Source of the DNA: Chlorokybus atmophyticus
Lineage: Eukaryota; Streptophyta; Chlorokybophyceae; Chlorokybales; Chlorokybaceae
Assembly (NCBI GenBank): GCA_009103225.1
Contig: RHPI01002438.1
Span: 192,507-256,506, forward strand
Direction of reading: 5' to 3'
DNA: 64,000 nucleotides
Of this stretch, positions 43,105 to 54,782 are shown piece after piece. Each line of letters starts with the position of its first letter. Position 1 is the first letter of the stretch. A program made the position numbers and the translations under genes. Under the pieces are notes generated by a model. That model was given only the letters and a program-made list of their open reading frames with translations, had not been told where the DNA came from and ran no database searches.

Positions 43105-43894
43105 ATCACTTTCTTGAGTGTTGAGAAAGTAGACGAGCAAAGTCCCTACCTTACACATCCCCACTTGCAACTGCTGTTATTGCTGCTTACTTGTCTGCGT
43201 GCAATAATACAGCACTCATCGATGAGAAAGTCTAACCGCCCTGTGTGCACACTCTTGAACTATGCACACCCTCTATGTATGCACATTTGACACGAGAACA
43301 CATCCCCCGCTAGTCAAATACTACCCTATGTAAGTACTTGCACACGCTCGTTCCAAGCCGCTTGGAACGAAGTTGGTGTAGCACACCAAAAACAGCCCAT
43401 TAATCTGTGCATACAAAGAGGGAGAACATATAAGATCTATTGATCTATATGACATACTTGATAAAAATGCATTGGTGTTCGACTTAGGTTATGACTATGT
43501 ATAGCTATTACCAACGACTATCCGATATCAGCTTTTGCAATATGCACATTGTGCATATTGAGAGGTTTATGCGCAATATGCACAATGTTGAAGGTAGCAC
43601 ACGTCTGTCTAGGCACAACATCGATGCGCATTGATGGTGTGCTTAGAACGAGGTTTGACTATAACGTGCTACCTTTCTCATGCCCAAGCTTCGGCACATG
43701 AGCTGCAGGTATCTATCATGATTTGCTCAGGAGTTCCTTCACCGTGTTTCAAGCTTGCTTGCCTGCACAAATGGTGCGCTCTGTGGCACTGGGAGCATTG
43801 CACACTACTACTGGTGTATGCCTTCATGTATTCACATGGTCATGGACATGGTGCATAACAGTATGCAGGAACACATATATAGACTATTGATAAG

Positions 43895-46800
43895 TTATAC
43901 ATGGTCTAATGGAGTCGAGCCCATCTCAACCTCAGCCCTAGGCTCAAGTCGGGAACTAGGCAACCGCTGCAGCTGTGGTGAGTCGAACTCAACATAGCGA
44001 GCTGGCATGCTGCGTGGGGAGGATGCGATTGGTTCGTGCATGTTGAAGACAGATGTAGGCTGGAAACCAATGTTTTCCAGGGAAAGCTGCATGCCAGCAA
44101 ACTGCACACACAGAAATGCCAGTCAGGCGATCAGGAAACAAGTTGGGTGACCATGACATACGCACACGAACAGAAGAACATGTACCCTGGCGTCTTCGAC
44201 CACTTCAGACATCATTGGGATAACGATGGCTGCTGGTGCAAAATTGGACTGTGGCGTCAACGGCGAGCTGGCAGCTGCATCAGGATGCGTTGCATTTACA
44301 TCCACGAAAAGGTCCGGTGCAACCCTGCCAAGCAATGGATGCGGTCAGCAGCAAATATTTTGCTGCATGCGCAAAGCTAAAAGTCACACGCTTACTTCAA
44401 AGGGCTAATCGCTCCAGGCTGTGTTTCTGCAGTCTTGGTTACTATTGTGACCACTTCAGGCTTCCTTGGAGTACTATCGTCCTCTGCGAGCAACAACCGA
44501 TGAGCTCGCGTGCGGCAAGAGCAGCAAGCCATATGATTGCAAAGCACGCACCATCAGACAGCACAGCGTAGTTCTTCCAGCCATCAGGTCGAGGCCCTCT
44601 TTCAGCACCTAAGTCAACATACATATTATATGAAGGCTCTTTCTGGACATGGCTAATGCTCCCGGTGCGGCAGGCATGTAGTTAAGCCTGACACTGAACT
44701 TGCATCAAGATGATTTATCTCGCAAAAGGACAGACTTATCATACTTTGGGTTGTGCTTTTGGGAGCCAACATGACCACGCCAGACATAATGATGAGGAAG
44801 CCCAGACAGAACATGGGTGCCTCCAATCCATCAAACACCTGCAGTTCGTTAATGGCAAATGTAAAACACAACATTACAAGATACGATCCACAAACTATCC
44901 ACAAAACAGCCCACATACGGATGGTGACTAACAGTATATACAATGAACTGTAGACGACACAGGCACAGATGTTTGGTACACCAAGGTGACACGTACCTTG
45001 TACTCCTCAAAGTAGGTTCCACCGGACAAAATTGAAAAGAGTGTCCAGGCAACTTGCAGCATGGGCACTATCACCACAGCGTCAAACAGCGATAGCGCTT
45101 TATTCAGGCGAGCCATCTGTCATTGACAGTTTCAGATCAGTCCCCATGCCAGCTCTGGACGCTGTCCAAGGCTGAGTAGGTTGCGGAGCCTTTGATGAGA
45201 ACTAAAGTGAACCAGTAGCTCACCCAAAAAGCGGATGAGATCAAAAAAAAGAACAGCACGACATATGCAAACCAGCCAGCAACCAGCTGCGGATCCCCAC
45301 CCCACAGTCGGCGCATAAGAATAGACCTGTGCAGTTATGTCAGTGCCAAGCCGACTTGTAGGTATGTATGAAACAACTTTTAGGTGCCGACAACCACCAC
45401 ACCCCCTGACTTGCTACAAAACACTTACAAAGATTTGCCTAGAAGCACGCTTTGCGTGCCAATGATGCCGGACACCTGCGAGCAGTCAGAGTCACATCAG
45501 TTGCAGCTGGGTGCCTTGCAGCAATTGCAAAGCCATACGTACAAATGCATCTCCACAAAGCAATGTCAGTCTGCGAATAGCACAATCTAGAACCAACGTA
45601 AAGCCAGCCACGCAAGAATATATCAGCTGCTGAACTCCGCTATGGCTCACACACAACCGATTGATTGGCAGATGGTGTCTTTATGACACGGGGGCACGCA
45701 ACCAGCAAGCACATGTATGGTACAAGATCGCTTGCAACCTCCCAACACATACCATGGCATAGGAGAAAGGCAGAAGGTTGCGATGCATGGCGGACAACTG
45801 CTGCCCCTCAATCTGTGCAATCTTTGCTTTTCGCCGCCCAACGCGATAGATTGCCGCAAATCCCACGCAAACAGCCACCAGAATTCCCATGTAAACCAGG
45901 TACACTGGTGCTTGATAGAAGGCAAGCAACTCCTCAACCGTATATGCTGCACATTGGAATAATCATGACCATGCTGGGAAGCGGCCACCACTTGCTTGTG
46001 CACAATATCGACTGAGGCAGCACTGCAAGCGATCCACACAACAACGGGGTGGTGCTTACTGCGGGACTCATGGTTGCCAAACCACACAAGCAGGAAATTG
46101 CCCGCCACAATCAAGCACGTTGCCGCCACAATGCTGCAGATCTTCAGATCAGTCCACAACAGGGCTTGCAAGGCAATGTGCTGCATGGCATGGGCATCAA
46201 CAGCAGCAACATACCGGAATGTAATGCGCTCCTTGAGCACGACTGAAGCAAACACTACATTGGAAACAAACTGCACAGACCCCAGCGCCGCTAGCAATGA
46301 CTGCCAAGTACAAATGTGCTCAGCAACAAAGACCTCAACACATGCCATGAATAGCGACAGCATGTAGATGCATACCTGCGCTGCATACCCAAAGGACACA
46401 AAGTTGAGTACATTGCCGAAGATGAATGCGACTAGGCCTGTGAACACACAACCGGTCAGCATTCCTGCCATGGCTGCGCGCAAAGCTAGGCGTGATGCAA
46501 CCTGAATCACAGTGGCATACATCCACTTCAGCCTCCGCAACACCATCACACTCACCAAACCTCCAGACGACAAAGGCATGTATTGATGGTTTCACAACAG
46601 GCTTCAACCGCCTGAGGAAATCATCTTCTGTGTCATCTGGAGATGTTGAAGCAGGCGGGATGTAGGCATCGCGCTACAGGGCAACATGCAGCCGTAAGCC
46701 CTTCAGTATCAATTGTGATGGCCATCCCAAAACTTAGTGACATGCATGCTTCTGATGATGCGTAAGGCCACCTCACACCCAAACCCGCATGATATGTAGA

Positions 46801-46906
46801 CAGGTGGAAGTCAAACCTGATTGTGGCCAAGCTTGATCAAGTTTGTCCCAAAGTTTATGCATATCGATCCAATAAGGTTGAGAACAGCGCCGATCCACCA
46901 CCCCAT
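43895..46906 (-). CDS. NIPA8: NIPA8-type magnesium transporter (DUF803 family)
   Basis: Fourteen exons join in phase: 46906-46817, 46673-46556, 46437-46376, 46300-46215, 46133-46060, 45946-45753, 45475-45429, 45326-45224, 45116-44997, 44838-44745, 44608-44552, 44483-44396, 44324-44186, 44101-43895 (stop TAA), 492 residues. Nine or so hydrophobic helices alternate with short loops. The start MGWWIGAVLNLIGSICINFG, the block FGNVLNFVSFGYAAQSLLAA, LPFSYAM, and IVPMLQVAWTLFSILSGG follow the plant NIPA8 subgroup closely. NIPA proteins are multi-pass carriers linked to Mg transport in endomembranes or plasma membrane; the substrate is inferred from the family. The last 150 residues form a hydrophilic Pro/Ser-rich tail not needed for the core. 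The exon 2 donor is GTGAGT at 46555; an overlapping GT just upstream breaks the frame. Confidence 0.93.
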
Positions 46907-47015
46907 GCCCTTGGCAGGCGTGGCCTAATGCAGTCGCAGCCGTGCACATACCCTGCAAGAAAGCTGCGCTCCATGATGACATGAGGCTATCAACCATACG
47001 CATGTCAAGGCACAA

Positions 47016-47968
47016 GTGACATGGCGACTCAGCTCAACCGGATCAAACCCCGACACAAGCAATAAGCTGCCCAAACTGGATAGCAGACGGGCAAGTTTAA
47101 ACAACACCAGACGCAACAGTAGTAGTCACGAGAAAACAGGCAGCTCAAAGCCAGAGTACAACCCAGCGCCAGTGACAAGGCTGATACCATGCTGTGCTGG
47201 AACGACATACATGCAATTGCAACATGAAGCAAGACAACAAATTGTGAGGCTGTGAGTGCCTGCTGGAAGAGCGTGCACTGTCTGCAATCACCACGTGTGA
47301 ACCTTTCGTAATTGGCAAGCACACCGGGCACACGAGAAAAGCGTCCTAAGATCAACGCAAAACGCTTGACGTCACGGAGTCCAGCAACAACGCGCACAGC
47401 GTCCAAAGGAGAGACAGATACCACTTTGGACATGTTGCGCCAGCAAGTTGAATTGCGTGATTGGCCTGACTATGTACGTTCACAGTTTCAGTGTTCAAAA
47501 CTCAGTTGAACTTGCAGTGCAACAACTGGAGTGCCTACCACTCAACTGAGCTGACTGACCAGTTCACAAGCGTGCACAAACAGCGTTTGCTAGGCATGGT
47601 TTGCAAGCCACACACATCAGGAACGCTAAGCTGTCAGGCTACCAAGGCGTTAAATTGGTTACTGAGTCCCAGCCTCAGCACTGCTGCTAACTCGACTCAC
47701 CTTTCTAGTGGGCAGAAGAGCGCTTAAGCAGCTGAACAGCACCCTCCAGCTCCTTCCTTATTCAAAGTCAGCTCAGACACCTTTCCTGCCGCTGCACCAC
47801 CGACCAGCACTAGAACCAACGCTGCGCAGACCACGGCTTAAAGCTGTTTACAACCCCGCAATCAGCTCTGTCAAACGCAGGCCCAGACGTCGTGGTCGTC
47901 TTTCCTCCGATCCTCTTGCCAGCAAGCACCCCACCTTTCAGCTGAATTACAACCCTACCCTTAAATAG
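47016..47968 (+). CDS. Uncertain gene encoding a basic protein
   Basis: Three plus-strand segments look coding. About 47016-47252 (ending EARQQIVR, donor GTGAGT) joins in phase to 47320-47474 (KRPKINAKRLTSRS, TLDMLRQQVELRDWPDY, donor GTACGT). The last, about 47709-47968 (stop TAG), reads KSAQTPFLPLHHRPALEP, KRRPRRRGRLSSDP. All are rich in Arg, Lys, Pro and Ser. I found no in-frame ATG for the first and no in-phase junction to the last, so the model is incomplete. It would be divergent from the NIPA8-type gene. Alternatively, some of this is the NIPA leader read backwards. Function unknown. Confidence 0.35.
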
Positions 47969-48388
47969 GCGCTCGTCCTCCCGTGCAGCGCCCCTGTCAG
48001 CCACCACCGCCGCCGCTACCACCGTCGCCGCCGACGACCACTAGTACGACAAGCACAGAGACACAATCGCATAGCTGGGGCCACTTCCTGTTCAAACCCC
48101 AAACGGTAGCCGAGATCACTAACGTTGCTGCTTGTACTTTTGACCCAGGTAAGCGGCGGCGATGCGCGTAAGGTTAGGGGCGTGAGAAGTCGGATGCGAT
48201 GCAGCTAACGTTGATCTTCTTTGCTGCTGTCCGTTGTGACTGTTTTGCTGTCCCGGGATACGGAGGACCCGCCGTTATGGCAACCTGGATTACGCAACTC
48301 ACCGCAGGAAGTTGATATCAGTGGCATGTCAACAAGTAGTGGATATCTATGTGCGGCGGCAGTGTGGCGGAGAGTGGCGGTGGCGGTC

Positions 48389-49874
48389 ATGGCGGAGGCG
48401 GCGGCAGGGAGGATGGCTTCAGCAGAGGCGGCGCTGCGGGAGCTACCTGGCGTCCTGGATGCGTCGCGGTTTGTGTGCGTCGGCGACACTATCAGCACGG
48501 ACCACGACGCCACGTTCTTGAGGTGGGTTGTAATCAGCAGGGAGGAAGTAGCAGCAGTGGTCGGTGTGTGCTTTCGGCTATTTAGGATTCGCATGATTGA
48601 ATAGCTGTTTATTGTGTGCAGAGGGCATGGGACGCACTTAGTGGATGAGAGGCTCGTTGCAACCGTCAGTGGTGTCATTGAAAGGGTCAACAAGCTGATA
48701 TCCGTGCGACCGCTCAATACAAGGTGCGTGCATTAATCCTTTGGAAAGTCAGTTTGAATATCTGGACATTCTCAAGGCTGCCTTTTGCATGTTGTGAAAC
48801 TGTTTTCTGCATTGTAACGTGTTGAATTGCATGCAATGCATGCGCGTTCGTTGTATGCATTGTATCTCTGGATGTTGTACCTGCAATGCATGCATCAGAC
48901 GCACACGCACATGCATTGCAGGTACAATCCAGAGGCAGGGGATGTGGTGGTTGGGAGGGTTACAGAGGTGGCGCAGAAGAGGTGGTTGCTAGACATCAAC
49001 TCGAGACAGGAGGCGCAGCTCATGCTCGCTTCGGTTAACCTACCAGGTGGTATACAGGCAAGTGTCTGTGTCTGCAGAGCAGCACATGCATCTATGCATG
49101 TGCTGCTCTCAGCAGCTGCCCGTGCAAGGCCAAGACGTGCACGAACAACGACAATCAGCTGCTCATTTGCGTGCACTTTTGCAGAGAAGGAGAACTAATG
49201 TGGATGAACTCAACATGCGGACTCTCTATGCTGAAAACGAGCTTATCAGCGTAAGTGCAGGGGTGTTACTTGCCGCAATTGTCGCTTGCATCGTCATTAC
49301 CAACTCAAGTACCATTGCAGGCAGAAGTGCAGTCTGTGATGGCAGACGGCGGTGTACAGCTACATACGCGCAGCTTGAAGTATGGCAAGGTTAGAAGGAC
49401 GGTGCACATTGTGTAACAAACCCATCATATGCAAGTCACACCTCCAAGCTGTGTTCACTGCAGCTGGAACGAGGCCAGCTGGTTAGGGTGCCACCTTCTC
49501 TTGTCAAGCGGCTGAAGCAGCATTTCCACTATCTTGAGCCCTGTGATGTGGACGCGATATTCGGCGTCAATGGGTTCATTTGGATCTGCGAGCACCGCGA
49601 CCCTGCCGCCCAACCATCTGACGACAACAACATCAATGCCGAGGAGGGCATCCCGCTGCCGGTCAGGCAGCGGATATGCCGAGTAGCCAATGCTGTGCGC
49701 GTCTTGTCGTCACTGTTCTTCTCCATACAGCCCGCATCTGTCATCCGCACCTACGAGGCCAGCCTCAAATCGGGAGTGGCATCCAAAGACATGCTGGGAT
49801 CCGATTTTCTTGCGCGCGTCATGGAGGGCGAAGCAGAGCGGCGGCTGCAAGAGGACCAAGACATGTTGTCGTAG
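48389..49874 (+). CDS. RRP4: RNA exosome subunit RRP4 (EXOSC2)
   Basis: Six exons join in phase: 48389-48522, 48622-48723, 48922-49057, 49185-49250, 49321-49389, 49464-49874 (stop TAG), 305 residues, close to the usual 290-300. The N-terminal block includes VCVGDTI and RGHGTHLVDERLVATVSG; the S1 RNA-binding domain follows (YNPEAGDVVVGRVTEVAQKRW, ELNMRTLYAENELISAEVQ, HTRSLKYGKLERGQLVRVP) and then the KH-type region (GVNGFIWICEH, RICRVANAV). RRP4 caps the nine-subunit exosome ring, which degrades and trims RNA in nucleus and cytoplasm. MAEAAAGRMASAE at 48389 was chosen as start because upstream in-frame ATG 48327 adds only low-complexity sequence. The intron after 49057 has a GC donor (CAG then GCAAGT). 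The acceptor of exon 3 lies inside a long inverted repeat. Confidence 0.93.
48866..48934. repeat. Inverted copy of an intron-exon junction
   Basis: The right arm (48910-48934) contains the 3' splice site and the first 13 bases of RRP4 exon 3 (CATGCATTGCAG then GTACAATCCAGAG). The left arm (48866-48892) is its complement with one 2-base insertion. The loop is 17 bases. The intron thus carries an inverted duplicate of its own acceptor. Confidence 0.88.
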
Positions 49875-50685
49875 TGGTAGTCTCTCAGCGTGTACATCTC
49901 GTGCATGACAGCTACAGCAGTACAGCTACCAGTTGCAGAAGGTCTGGAACTCAACAACACAAGTCTGAGCGCCACTAGCGGCACCCTTGCAACCACACAC
50001 AGTCTCGTATGTAAACACAACAGCTTGTGCATAGAGGATCACATATTGTGTCAATCAGCGTAGAATCACTGTACTGCAGTATACACATCAGCCTGTAAGA
50101 ACTTCTTACAATCTGATCAACATGTTGTTCTGCTTGCTGTGTCGGAGCCTCTTGAGAAGCGCACGATAGCGCCTTCGCTTTTCTACACACAGCAAGTAGA
50201 AGCCACACATTGCTGCTCGGCGAGCCTTCACACTCAAACCCAAACAACCTCACTAATTTGTTAGGGACCGCTGCTAGGGACATGCAGCCATGTGCAAATG
50301 CCGCAGCAGCAACAGCAGTCGTAGGAGCAGGAGGCGAAGCAGGTCACACACCTGCAGGGCACTGGAAGTGCATGACAGTGAGCCAAGCCATCACTGCCTC
50401 TCAAGCCGAGACGCAGGCAACTCGCTTGTAGTTTTCTTTCTTAACATACTTAGCACACTGTTGACCTGTACCATGTCCTGCACTCGAGCTAGCCACAGTT
50501 TATCCAACCATTTGCAAAATGTCGCCTAAGTTGCTTGTTGGCATTTGTGCAATAAAGGTTGCAGCTGTATCAACTGATTGACATTGATGCGAACTGGCCT
50601 AGTCCCGCCAAGCGACTGCATTGTTAACTACCAGACTACGCTCCCTTGACATGCCAATTCCTGAACCAACCCAAAACGGCAATTA
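49875..50685. other. Spacer between convergent RRP4 and TRAP-beta
   Basis: I see no gene here; frames on both strands are short and lack splice partners. Both neighbouring genes end towards it. Confidence 0.6.
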
Positions 50686-51625
50686 CTAAGCCTTCTTCTT
50701 GGTAACTTTCGTGGTCCTTTTGGAGCCAGCAGGCTTGAAGTAGAACCACGCAGCAACAGCCGCAGATAGCAACCCGGCCACTGCCAGTATATTGCGAGGT
50801 GTGAAGTACTGTGAGAACACACAAACACATTGGTAAGCCCCAGGTGGTAAGCCCCAGGCACCAATGACAGCCAATTGCCAACATCATTGCGCATGCGAAG
50901 CAAAGAAGCACACTTGCCTTGCGGTTTGCCGACAGCACCGCAGCTTTCTCGGCAGGGGACAGGATGGTGAGAGGCACAGGTGTGTTGGATGTGGAGGCCT
51001 GTGACGCATTCATACAGCTCAGTCATCATGTGCCAACGTTTTGCATTGTACGCCTGAGTTGGTGAATGCTTAAGTCATGGCACGGCAGTTATTTTACCAC
51101 AGGAGCAGGTTTAGCGGGGATTCGGTAGGTTGCGCTGGCCCTTGCGCTTTCCCAGGTGCCGACAAAGGTAGGCTTAACTACGAAGGAGGTGGACACGCTT
51201 TTACCCCTGCGATACCGCAAAGCCAGATTAATGAAGGTCAAGGCATGTGCGACGGTCCGGAGAGGAACACCAAGGCAATCACGTACGCTTGAAGCTCGCC
51301 AAAGTGGGCGGTGGTGTTACCCGACACCAACTCGAAGTGATCGCTCGGCCAATTCTCATCATTAAGAATGACATTGTATGCGGTGCTGCACCGGATGAAG
51401 AATTATTAATATGCGTGCTGCACATATCGTCTGCATGAGGAGGAGCTTCTGTCACACCTGGAGCCTTGGTTGTACGCGGTGATGGTGACGGTTACCGCCT
51501 CGCCTTGCGCGATTGGACCGCTTGGTGGCTTGAACGCCTTGTGCACCACCAACCACGCACCATCAGGCGCAGCAGTGCTGATCCCAGCTGCAGCCAGCAG
51601 CAGCAGAAGAGCAAGCACAACCGGC
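50686..51625 (-). CDS. SSR2: Translocon-associated protein subunit beta (TRAP-beta/SSR2), first exon not found
   Basis: Five exons join in phase: 51625-51458, 51385-51287, 51206-51098, 50998-50918, 50808-50686 (stop TAG), about 193 residues. The first visible exon starts inside a hydrophobic signal sequence (VVLALLLLLAAAG), so the initiating ATG lies in an upstream exon near 51700 that I could not place. The lumenal part shows family landmarks: AYNVILNDENWPSDHFELVSG, GKSVSTSFVVKPTFVG. One membrane helix follows (ILAVAGLLSAAVAAWFYF) and a Lys-rich cytosolic tail (KRTTKVTKKKA). TRAP-beta is an ER membrane subunit beside the Sec61 channel, assisting protein import. The intron after 50918 has a GC donor (AAG then GCAAGT). 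Confidence 0.85.
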
Positions 51626-52587
51626 CTGCAGGAAAACCAGCATCAAGACTGCTGGTGCGATGACGCATACAAGGTTGTGGCGCATGAGGATGCGCCTCAG
51701 CTGATTTATGTTTGGACTGACATGTCGTACAGTCAGGGTGTGGCCACGCACAAGCGCAATAACTTTCGCATGCATGCATGCATGCGTGCATGTTAGCTGT
51801 AACACCTATGAAACCAGGCACGCACATGCTGCACGCCTGTTCGCATGCCAAGTCAATGAGGACGCAGCATGTTTGCATTTAGCAATGAAGGACAGAACTG
51901 CGCTATCTTGCAGTGCTACCGTATGACCACTGTCGATTTATCCCTTCAGTATATACGCAGCTTCACAACGGTGCTCAAGTACTGTGCAACATACTGTCCG
52001 CAGCTGGAATAAAACTTGACACAGTTGACCTGCTGGCTGCGCTGTACTACAAGAACGTGTCAATGGCACAAGAAAGCATGGCCACGACCATGTCATGAGC
52101 AAGCACAGCCAGAGGGAAGCCGCAGCAGAGCAAATTATACTGCTGCAGTATTCAAGCATCTACGTGCTCTGACAAGAGAGTACGCACAGCACATACAGAC
52201 GCAAGAAACGCATGCAGTTGAAAAATGATTCGATCAACCCAAGAAGCAAAGCAGTGCGAGCCAGACAAACAATTGGATACAAAGTCCCACGCAAACAGTA
52301 TCAGTGTGCACTCGCCTGGAAGACACAGCCATCCCGCCGTACACCGACCCTACACCGAGCACCGCCGCCGCCGCCGCCACCGCAACCACCGAGGCAGGCC
52401 ACACCGCCGCAAAAGCCGTTTGCGCAGTGGGCACGCAAAATCTATCCGAAAACCCTAACGGTGAAACACACTTGGACACGCAACTGATCCGGGCATTGGA
52501 CACGCTCAGACACGCACTAGGTCAGCGTGCAGCGGCGTGTCCCTGGCATACAACTCTGCTTGCTGCTAACCACGCTTGGCGACAGGC
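51626..52587. other. Spacer with a possible plus-strand exon
   Basis: About 51955-52098 on the plus strand reads YTQLHNGAQVLCNILSAAG, KLDTVDLLAALYYKNVSMAQ and ends at TGA; it looks like protein but has no clear upstream or downstream partner. About 52304-52540 has another protein-like plus frame (NLSENPNGETHLDTQLIRAL). A GCATGCATGCATGCATG tract is at 51768-51790. I cannot assemble a gene. Confidence 0.35.
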
Positions 52588-53972
52588 ATGGCGGGGACGG
52601 CGGCGGTGGCAGTGGCTTCAATGCAGAGGCCTGGGGGTGCAGGCGGCGGGGGAGGCTTGTCGGAGCGTAGCGCGGAGAGGTTACAGGCAGGCAAGCAGGC
52701 GTGCTGTTTGATGACACAACGGAGCAGCTGGTAGTCACATATCCTTCCCGCATTAATTGCTTCTTTGACACAACAGACAGCATGCATGTCGTAAGATACT
52801 GTCAATTGGACTGGTCCTGTCGCCAGTGTGTGGAGATGCTTACAGGGCGCATGCATGCAAGCAGTGTACAGGGGCGCAGGAGAAGCGCTGCGCAGTGCTG
52901 CCAACGAGCCCAGCGTGGGCCTTTTCTACGTGCAGCAGCATGTGCGCAAGGCGGTCCCAGCGCTCGCTGAGATAGAGGTACAGCTAGGCCCCAGCATCCC
53001 GTTCTAAGCGGTAATGCATACTTTCAGACAAGTCATGTAGCCTGCACATTGGTTATACACACTTATACACACTCGTGTGATTGGTGTGAACAAGAGAGCC
53101 TGGTGCAGCAAGCTGACATGGACACATAGCGCACATGCGCGGTGTCCATGCGCAATGGCACTGATGACAAGTTGCGCACACTCGCAGGGTCAAGTGCGCG
53201 CAAGCGGCAACGCATGCGCATTGGAGCGTGGTGCCGCTGAGGACATGACTGCGGTTGTGCAGGTCTAGCTGGAATGCATGCATGCTATCAGCCTTTAGAT
53301 CCAAGCTGCGAGTTGCTTACATGCTTTCATCCGCTTCTCTGTCGTCACCAGAGCATGCAAGCATGTGGACCACAGCTGGTGGATCGCATACGCGACAACC
53401 TGCAGGCGGCTTCAAGTTCAACCACAGCCATAATTGCGCACAGGTTGGCTTTGCTTATGTGCTGGTTTAAAATGACGAGTTCCTTTGCTTAGTTGTCTGT
53501 GACACATGTGTCATTTGTCATATCTCAAGTGCAATAACATACTGCGTGCAGGGTGGAGCGAAGAAGGGGTTCAGCTCAAAATACCCCTATGAAAGGCTCA
53601 CCGAGGCACCTCAGTGTCCAATCATCAGCTGCAACAAGCCCTGTGCAGTCAGCTGCGCCATCAGCTTCACCGCTATTTGTGCCGGCTACGCCACCAACGC
53701 CATCCTCCGATTCAGCATTGAGGTCGCCCGCAACAGTGGCCACCTCCCTCTTGGTGCATCCGATTCAAGCTGCTGGCTCCTTACTAGGCTTTCGCAACAG
53801 CTTTGGAGCTGCAGAGCAGCAGCAAAACCCAAGTGGTAGTCCGGAACTGCGCGCAACAATTGAAGCAAATGCTTCTGCTTCAACAGTGGTTGCTCCAGCA
53901 GAGTCCTCAGCACAATCTGTCACTGCAGAAGCAAGCAAAAATGCCACTGCAGCAGATGAGGGCATTAGCTAG
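52588..53972 (+). CDS. BORCS8: BORC complex subunit 8-like protein
   Basis: Five exons join in phase: 52588-52690, 52865-52977, 53188-53262, 53352-53443, 53552-53972 (stop TAG), 267 residues. The core block VYRGAGEALRSAANEPSVGL followed by FYVQQHVRKAVPALAEIE matches the BORCS8 (MEF2BNB) signature VY.LANEPSVAL..LQEHVRRSLPEL. In animals BORC places the small GTPase Arl8 on lysosomes and so controls their movement along microtubules. The animal protein is about 120 residues; here an extra C-terminal tail of about 140 residues is rich in Ser, Ala, Pro and Thr and probably unfolded. The first intron has a GC donor (CAG then GCAAGC). Gly-rich N-terminus; start at the first in-frame ATG. Confidence 0.82.
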
Positions 53973-54782
53973 ATGGCAATGGCAAATTGCCTGTGGCTAC
54001 CTCTTTCAGTAAGCCTGAGTCAGTCGGTTTGCAAAAAAGCTGTGCAACACAGCAAGTGCAATGGCAATGAGTGACCAAGCTGGCAGCTGCCTCAGAACCA
54101 AGGGTGCCGGGTGCAGCGCAGGCTTATCGGCGCAGCGGTCGCTTGCTGAAAGGCTTGCTATACCAATAATGCGACACTTGTACGTTTGTATAGAGTAAAG
54201 TTGTTTCACCGCCATTCTGTTGGTGCCTGGCAGCATCGGCCTCCAAAGTCTGGGCATGTACAAAGGCAGCTTGCAGTGGTGTTGAGATTCAGATAAGTTT
54301 GTCAGTTCAAATAAGTTTGTCGGTTGCTGCCGTTGTTATATGTCCTGATCCTGAATAATCAAAGCACAAAGCACTCTACATATCCTGTAAATTAAGCAAG
54401 GGATGGCTGCCACAACCGCAGATGTCTGAACACACCAGCCTGACAGCTTAACCAACAACCCTGACATACCCAAAAAAACTTGCAGCTGATGCGGAAAGCA
54501 TAGGGCAATTATGCATGCGTCCGGTCAACAGTACTCATGCTGCAAACCACTAACTTGATGGTGGCATGATTGCAAGGAGTCATTCACAAACAAACAGCAG
54601 CAGAGATGCTTGCCAGCTGCGCAACAAACAGTCAATATAGGAACAAACAAGCAACAACGGCTACAGACAGTGAGCGGGTCACGTTGCGCACTAAGCAACT
54701 CTACCGTGTATACAGACAATCACCTGATACCTGCAGCATTCAGGCACATGGAAAACGGAGCCACACAGTCATAGTATGCTCA
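53973..54782. other. Spacer between convergent BORCS8 and ARFRP1
   Basis: No gene seen. A direct repeat of ATAAGTTTGTC(A/G)GTT lies near 54293-54325. Frames on either strand are short. Confidence 0.6.

Larger units (their letters stand above)
39686..43894. other. Gene-poor stretch
   Basis: No gene could be rebuilt in 4.2 kb. It holds a long CT microsatellite (40463-40524), an AT-rich block (41760-42360), a perfect palindrome (43071-43104) and smaller hairpins near 43350 and 43540. Minus-strand frames at about 41460-41330 (IRDDVIPVSVLKIIRRDVTI, ending VVPEQ before a stop) and 41253-41010 look like fragments of a decayed coding sequence; the family is unknown. Confidence 0.5.

Noticed and set aside
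45665-46367. Plus-strand frames opposite the NIPA8-type gene
   Set aside because: They overlap confirmed minus-strand exons and show no family features.
51768-51795. GCATGCATG tract as a possible regulatory element
   Set aside because: GCATGC words are common throughout this genome window, including introns; no specific support.
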